This document shows positions 1-5,480 of a DNA stretch of 5,480 nucleotides, in pieces; positions within the stretch are counted from its first letter, which is position 1; each line of letters opens with the position of its first letter. Position numbers and translations under genes: made by a program. The stretch covers positions 1-5,480 of the forward strand of contig CAMYJM010000205.1 of NCBI GenBank assembly GCA_947258635.1, given 5' to 3'. Origin of the DNA: an uncultured Acidimicrobiaceae bacterium (lineage in GTDB: Bacteria > Actinomycetota > Acidimicrobiia > Spongiisociales > UBA5794). The notes under the pieces are model-generated. The model was not told the DNA's origin and searched no databases. It saw nothing but the letters and a program-made list of their open reading frames with translations.

Positions 1-786
1 CTGCGAGCAGGCGATCTGGCGACCGCCCAGCAGCTTCTCGACAAGATCATGATCGAGGCTCCTTACCCGGCCGAGCGTCGGTCCCAGGTGCGCCAGGGGC
101 TCGACAAGTTGGGCCGACCGGACATCCTCAAGTTCGTGCTGGACGCTGAGGGTGGCGACGAGCTTTCTGCAGACGCCTCCCGGTTTCTCCAGACGATCGG
201 CTCCTCGGCCGTCGATGCGCTCGTCGGGATGCTGGCCGCCTCCGATGACCAGAGTGCTCGGCGCAGCATCACCGCGCTGCTCGTTCCTGCCGTCAGCGAC
301 GATCCGAACACTCTGGAGAACTACCTGCTCGACGAGCGGTGGTATCTGATCCGGAATCTGGCGACGGTTCTCGGCAAGACCGGCAAGCAGGCCGCCGTCG
401 GATCGGTTTTGCGTTTGCTGAAGCACGACGACCATCGAGTACGCGCTGAAGCGTTGCGTTCTCTGATCAGACTGCAAAGGGACGAGGCCGCGGCGACGGT
501 CCTGCGAACGTTGGCCGATCCGCACCCTATCGTCAGGGACGCGGCGGTGTCGCTGGCGAAGACATTCGACTCCGTCGCGTTTGAGTCAGCCCTGATCCGC
601 GATCTGGAAACCGGCAAGCTCTCGCAGCCCGCCATGGTGGCCATGGTGGCAGTTCTCGGCGGACGGAATACCGATGCCGCCCGCCAAGCCATGGAGCGTC
701 TGGCGGGTCGCCGCCTCGTGTTCCGCCGGAGAGATCGTGAGCTGCGGGCGCACGCCCGTCGCTTCGTATCGGGGGTTGCGGCGTGA
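1..786 (+). CDS. HEAT-repeat protein, 3' part (5' end outside window)
   Basis: The frame is open from base 1 to the TGA at 784-786, giving 261 visible residues. The ATG at 49 is probably internal, because in-frame sequence before it (LRAGDLATAQQLLDKI) is equally protein-like, so the true start lies upstream of the window. From about residue 60 onward the protein is a run of paired amphipathic helices. The clearest HEAT units start near residue 111 (DERWYLIRNLATVLGKTG), 141 (KHDDHRVRAEALRSLIRL) and 172 (ADPHPIVRDAAVSLAKTF), with the typical D-x-x-VR-x-A pattern. The last 30 residues are very basic (GRRLVFRRRDRELRAHARR). HEAT repeats form protein-binding solenoids, and no catalytic motif is seen. 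The stop overlaps the next gene's GTG, so the two are probably co-translated and the protein may be a partner or scaffold for the HD-GYP enzyme; that role is inferred. The fold call is firm, the function unknown. Confidence 0.85.
   Translation: MRAGDLATAQQLLDKIMIEAPYPAERRSQVRQGLDKLGRPDILKFVLDAEGGDELSADASRFLQTIGSSAVDALVGMLAASDDQSARRSITALLVPAVSDDPNTLENYLLDERWYLIRNLATVLGKTGKQAAVGSVLRLLKHDDHRVRAEALRSLIRLQRDEAAATVLRTLADPHPIVRDAAVSLAKTFDSVAFESALIRDLETGKLSQPAMVAMVAVLGGRNTDAARQAMERLAGRRLVFRRRDRELRAHARRFVSGVAA
631..648 (+). repeat. exact 9-nt tandem duplication within the HEAT-repeat gene
   Basis: GCCATGGTG occurs twice back to back in frame, giving the residues AMVAMV inside a predicted helix. It is probably a small in-frame slippage duplication or plain codon coincidence, and it does not disturb the reading frame. 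Confidence 0.6.
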
Positions 787-2120
787 ACGAGAGGCAGACG
801 GGAGCCTGGCTCAAGGGGTTGCGGCGGCTCGTTCGCCAGATCGGCCTCTATCCGACGGGCCATCCTCTGACGGTGGAAGCACTGATGGCGCTGCGCGGGG
901 CCACCGACGACCTCGTTCCCGAGGGCGGCCAGATGGTCATATCCGCCATGGAGAACGCCTTCTACCTGAATCGGACGATCCTGCCGCATGTGTCGCTCGA
1001 GTACCACACCTTCATCCGCGAGCTCGAGGAACGTGGCGTCGAGTCGGTGACCGCGCTGCACCCGGTGACCGATCAGGACCTCATCGACCTGGCGGCATTG
1101 CTCGCCAACGTCTCCGCCGACTTCCCGGCCGACGGCTCCATATTGATCAACGAGCGCTACCTGACTCCCGAGGATCTCGAGGCCGCCCCGACAAGCGAGC
1201 TGCGCCGCTCCTACGTCTCAAGCCTGGACGCGTTACGCGGGGTGACCGGCGCCATGCGGGTCGATGGGCGCTTCGAGATGGCGCCGGTAGTGACCGCCGT
1301 TGAAGGGCTCTTCGAGCAATCGGTCTCGCAATCGAGTGCCAGCTTGCTGCTCTCGACCGTCAAGAGCCATGACGAGTACACCTTCTATCACTCGGTCAAC
1401 GCATGCATCCTGGCCCTGGCAATCGGTCGCATGATCGGGATCGACCGGCACTTCCTGATCCCGATCGGCGTTGGCGCCGTTCTCCATGACATCGGCAAGA
1501 CCGCGGTCTCGACGTCCGTGCTCAACTACCCGGGCCGGCTCGACAAGGAACAATGGCGAGAAATCACGGTGCACCCCCAAGAAGGGGCACTGGCTATCTT
1601 GGCGGCCGGGGGACCCGGCCACGAGATCTCGGCGACGGTGGCGTTCGAACATCATGCCCGCTTCGATGGCTCCGGCTATCCCAGCATCCGGCGCGAGAAG
1701 CGTCCCCATGTCTACAGCCGGGTGGTGGCCGTGGCGGACACCTACGATGCGATCACGACGCGGCGCGCCTATCGGAGGGCGGAGACGCCGAACCACGCGC
1801 TCGAGGCGCTCTTGACCGGCGCCGGCACCAGCTATGACCCGGACCTGGTGCGGACGTTCATCGACTTGATGGGCATCTACCCACCGGGATCGATCCTCGA
1901 GATCCAGGGCGGGGCCTTGGCCGTCGTGGTGAGCAAGTCGAGTGAACCGGGAGGTCCGCTGGAGGCCCTCGTGGTGCGCGATCCCGCGGGCCGTGACATC
2001 GACCCCGAGCCGTACGCACTGCATCCCGGTGAGGTCTCGCGCCAGCTGCTGGCGCAACATGTGGGCATCGATCCGGCCGCCCTGCTCGAGAGCCTGGAGT
2101 CTGTCACCGAGGTGGTGTGA
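783..2120 (+). CDS. HD-GYP domain phosphodiesterase (putative cyclic-di-GMP hydrolase)
   Basis: This 445-residue protein starts at GTG 783, overlapping the previous stop by 4 nt; a G-run at 771-775 sits 7 nt upstream as a possible ribosome site. Residues 1-180 form a helper domain with a GLYPTGHPLT start and a FYLNRTILP strand, not a receiver, PAS or membrane segment. The HD-GYP core spans roughly 190-370: YTFYHSVN (H203), HDIGK (H235, D236, K239), HP (H264), HHARFDGSGYP (H290, H291, D295, G298-Y299-P300), D319 in VADTYDAIT, then YDPDLVRTFIDLMGIYPPGS. The metal and catalytic residues expected of the family are present. The usual Glu of HHExxDGxGYP is Ala292. At the position where trinuclear-iron members carry Glu, four before H203, there is Tyr199, which suggests a two-metal site. 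Such enzymes open c-di-GMP to pGpG or GMP. The C-terminal 75 residues form a small beta-rich domain. The protein appears cytosolic; its signal is unknown. Confidence 0.93.
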   Translation: MNERQTGAWLKGLRRLVRQIGLYPTGHPLTVEALMALRGATDDLVPEGGQMVISAMENAFYLNRTILPHVSLEYHTFIRELEERGVESVTALHPVTDQDLIDLAALLANVSADFPADGSILINERYLTPEDLEAAPTSELRRSYVSSLDALRGVTGAMRVDGRFEMAPVVTAVEGLFEQSVSQSSASLLLSTVKSHDEYTFYHSVNACILALAIGRMIGIDRHFLIPIGVGAVLHDIGKTAVSTSVLNYPGRLDKEQWREITVHPQEGALAILAAGGPGHEISATVAFEHHARFDGSGYPSIRREKRPHVYSRVVAVADTYDAITTRRAYRRAETPNHALEALLTGAGTSYDPDLVRTFIDLMGIYPPGSILEIQGGALAVVVSKSSEPGGPLEALVVRDPAGRDIDPEPYALHPGEVSRQLLAQHVGIDPAALLESLESVTEVV

Positions 2121-2121
2121 A

Positions 2122-2134
2122 CCGCTTTCAGCGG
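2122..2134 (+). terminator. small hairpin after the HD-GYP gene, weak terminator candidate
   Basis: CCGCT (2122-2126) and AGCGG (2130-2134) are perfect complements around a TTC loop, 2 nt after the HD-GYP stop. No T-tract follows, so intrinsic termination would be inefficient. It may be a leaky terminator or mRNA 3'-end stabiliser, and the short stem could also be chance. Confidence 0.25.
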
Positions 2135-2160
2135 AGTGATCGGTAGCCGGCGCAGGCTCC

Positions 2161-2166
2161 TAGAAT
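2161..2166 (+). promoter_or_regulatory. -10 element of a probable leaderless secA promoter
   Basis: TAGAAT fits the sigma-70/SigA -10 consensus (TANNNT) and ends 9 nt before the secA ATG, so transcription would start at or within a few bases of the start codon. No Shine-Dalgarno sequence lies within 15 nt of the ATG, as expected for a leaderless mRNA. No good -35 hexamer is seen at 16-18 nt spacing; the nearest resemblance is GTGATC at 2136-2141. secA would then be transcribed independently of the HEAT/HD-GYP pair. Confidence 0.45.
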
Positions 2167-2175
2167 GCCGTCCTG

Positions 2176-4818
<2,643 letters not shown>

Positions 4819-4842
4819 GCGCGTGGCGCGGTCTCTAGCTCA

Positions 4843-4986
4843 CGTACTAGGTAATCCGTACTACGTATTCTGCGAACCCGGCCCCATGGGCACGACAAGC
4901 TCATTGAGAGCGCCTATCTTTCGCGCTGCTGTTGTCGCGCAAGGTGCGCCCATTCGCGGAATACGTAGTACTCAATACGTAATACT
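4843..4986. repeat. palindromic element with paired 14-nt tandem repeats at each end
   Basis: The left end has two adjacent 14-mers, CGTACTAGGTAATC (4843-4856) and CGTACTACGTATTC (4857-4870), identical at 12 of 14 positions. The right end has GAATACGTAGTACT (4959-4972) and CAATACGTAATACT (4973-4986), also 12 of 14, in inverted orientation relative to the left pair. Bases 4858-4876 pair with 4953-4971 as a 19-bp stem with one G.U. The outer copies continue the pairing imperfectly. The 76-nt centre can add nested stems: 4888-4891 with 4948-4951, 4893-4898 with 4932-4937, and 4909-4913 with 4923-4927. The ends are AT-richer (about 32-43% GC) than the surroundings. It could be a MITE/REP-like mobile palindrome, a protein-binding array, a structured RNA or the secA transcript end. 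No target-site duplication is evident. Confidence 0.8.
4858..4971 (+). terminator. possible secA transcript-end stem-loop (same inverted repeat)
   Basis: The 19-bp stem (4858-4876 with 4953-4971) is the only strong RNA structure between the secA stop and the next start. It begins 40 nt after the secA stop. The loop is large (76 nt, itself partly foldable) and no true T-tract follows (AATACTTCTT at 4981-4990), so a classical intrinsic terminator is doubtful; 3'-end protection or Rho-linked ending is as likely. Confidence 0.25.
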
Positions 4987-5018
4987 TCTTCCTGCTGATT
5001 CCTGATACGCCTTCAGCG

Positions 5019-5047
5019 TTGTAAGGGCAGAAGCAGCCGAGTACCTT
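5019..5047 (+). promoter_or_regulatory. candidate promoter of the gene at 5055
   Basis: TTGTAA (5019-5024; 4 of 6 match to TTGACA) is followed after exactly 17 nt by TACCTT (5042-5047), a TANNNT -10 match. The -10 ends 7 nt before ATG 5055, so the transcript would be leaderless or nearly so. This agrees with the absence of a ribosome-binding site and with the arrangement at secA. The palindromic repeat element ends 32 nt upstream of the -35. Confidence 0.4.
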
Positions 5048-5054
5048 TCTTGTT

Positions 5055-5480
5055 ATGACCTTTCGCCAGACGCCGGCGCCTGAATGGGAGGAGCGACACG
5101 AGCCCGACGTCGTTTCCGAAAGGCTGCAACGGCTCTCCAGTGACGATGTTGAGCGCATCCTGGAGCGGGCCATCGGGCTCCAGATGGACTCGGCGGCTCC
5201 CGGTCGGGATGCCATCGATGCCGATGCGCTCGGGCGGATCGCAGATGAGCTGGGGATCGATCGGCAACACCTGCAGCAGGCCATGGCCGAGGAGTTGGTG
5301 CGGATCGAGGAAGAGGATCCCGGCTGGTTGTCGCGCAATCTGATGCCGAAGTCGATTGCCGAGAGCCGCACCGTCGCCGCGGCGCCGGATCGGGTGCGGG
5401 CCGTTCTCGACTACTGGCTGGCGAATAATGAGGGGCTGCGCAAACACACCGGGAATATGGAGGGCGCCACCTGGCATCGT
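5055..5480 (+). CDS. uncharacterised protein, 5' part (3' end outside window)
   Basis: From ATG 5055 the frame is open to the right edge (142 codons, no stop), with strongly GC-biased third positions as in the neighbouring genes. Residues 1-26 are polar and probably flexible. Residues 27-87 form a predicted helical domain, LSSDDVERILERAIGLQ, a short acidic link, then DALGRIADELGIDRQHLQQAM. This resembles the short 'IL.RA..LQ ... L..IA.E.GID...V..A' module seen at the start of various uncharacterised bacterial proteins. From about 100 (SIAESRTVAAAPDRVRAVLDYWL) the pattern recalls the start of an SRPBCC/START-like ligand-binding fold, but too little is visible to be sure. No signal peptide or membrane segment appears in the visible part. 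It is separated from secA by 236 nt and a candidate promoter, so it is probably its own transcription unit. I do not assign a function. Confidence 0.8.
   Translation, partial: MTFRQTPAPEWEERHEPDVVSERLQRLSSDDVERILERAIGLQMDSAAPGRDAIDADALGRIADELGIDRQHLQQAMAEELVRIEEEDPGWLSRNLMPKSIAESRTVAAAPDRVRAVLDYWLANNEGLRKHTGNMEGATWHR

Noticed and set aside
1233..2060. 275-codon minus-strand open frame inside the HD-GYP gene
   Set aside because: It is antisense to a gene with every HD-GYP catalytic motif, is rich in Arg/His/Val typical of antisense GC-rich frames, and shows no domain.
2165..2167. ATG upstream of the secA start
   Set aside because: It is out of frame with secA and overlaps the -10 box, so it cannot be the secA start.
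4820..4830. CGCG-TGG-CGCG mini-hairpin directly after the secA stop as terminator
   Set aside because: The stem is only 4 bp with a 3-nt loop and no T-tract, so it is too weak to call.
4843..4986. CRISPR array
   Set aside because: The 14-nt repeats are directly adjacent, with two in each orientation and no regular unique spacers, so this is not a CRISPR layout.
4823..5005. 60-codon + strand open frame starting at GTG in the secA downstream gap
   Set aside because: It runs through both arms of the palindromic repeat, has no ribosome site, and its product looks random; it is better explained as non-coding.
4989..5008. TTCCTG repeated at 10-nt spacing after the palindrome
   Set aside because: Only a 6-nt word is shared, which is easily chance.
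4901..5371. 156-codon minus-strand open frame overlapping the gene at 5055
   Set aside because: It is Ser/Arg-rich and antisense to a + strand frame with better codon bias and a recognisable helical module; it also crosses the repeat arm.
5013..5477. 154-codon minus-strand open frame opposite the gene at 5055
   Set aside because: Its composition is typical of antisense to GC-rich coding sequence. The + strand frame is the better protein and has a plausible promoter.

Overview
The window looks like chromosomal DNA of a high-GC bacterium, most probably an actinobacterial-type lineage. Three things point there: strongly GC-biased third codon positions, a SecA of high-GC Gram-positive flavour (for example the 'TLYP' segment near residue 697 and the 'VFSKVLRVGEGKR' amino end), and genes with no convincing Shine-Dalgarno sequence but a TANNNT box a few bases before the ATG, as in leaderless actinobacterial transcripts. 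The exact class cannot be fixed by eye. All recognised genes lie on the + strand.

Layout. Positions 1-786 hold the 3' part of a HEAT-repeat protein whose frame is open through the left edge. Its stop overlaps by 4 nt (GTGA) the GTG start of an HD-GYP phosphodiesterase (783-2120) that carries an N-terminal helper domain and a short C-terminal domain. The two form a translationally coupled unit, probably linked to cyclic-di-GMP turnover. A 55-nt spacer follows, with a small hairpin (2122-2134) and a TAGAAT -10-like box (2161-2166). After it comes a complete secA (2176-4818, 880 aa) with all helicase motifs and an intact C-terminal zinc-binding tail.

From 4819 to 5054 there is a 236-nt non-coding gap. 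It contains the most unusual structure of the window: a roughly 144-bp palindromic element (4843-4986). Each end carries two tandem copies of a 14-nt TACGTA-rich repeat, and the two ends are inverted relative to each other. The innermost copies form a 19-bp stem with one G.U pair. Smaller nested stems lie in the GC-richer centre. Next comes a plausible promoter (TTGTAA, 17 nt, TACCTT; 5019-5047) and the start of an uncharacterised gene at ATG 5055. That gene runs off the right edge.

Functionally, secA is the housekeeping motor of the Sec export pathway. The HEAT/HD-GYP pair is a signalling module that happens to sit upstream. A functional link between them is possible, but nothing beyond adjacency supports it. 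The coding content is ordinary; the repeat-flanked palindrome after secA is the only strong candidate for something undescribed.
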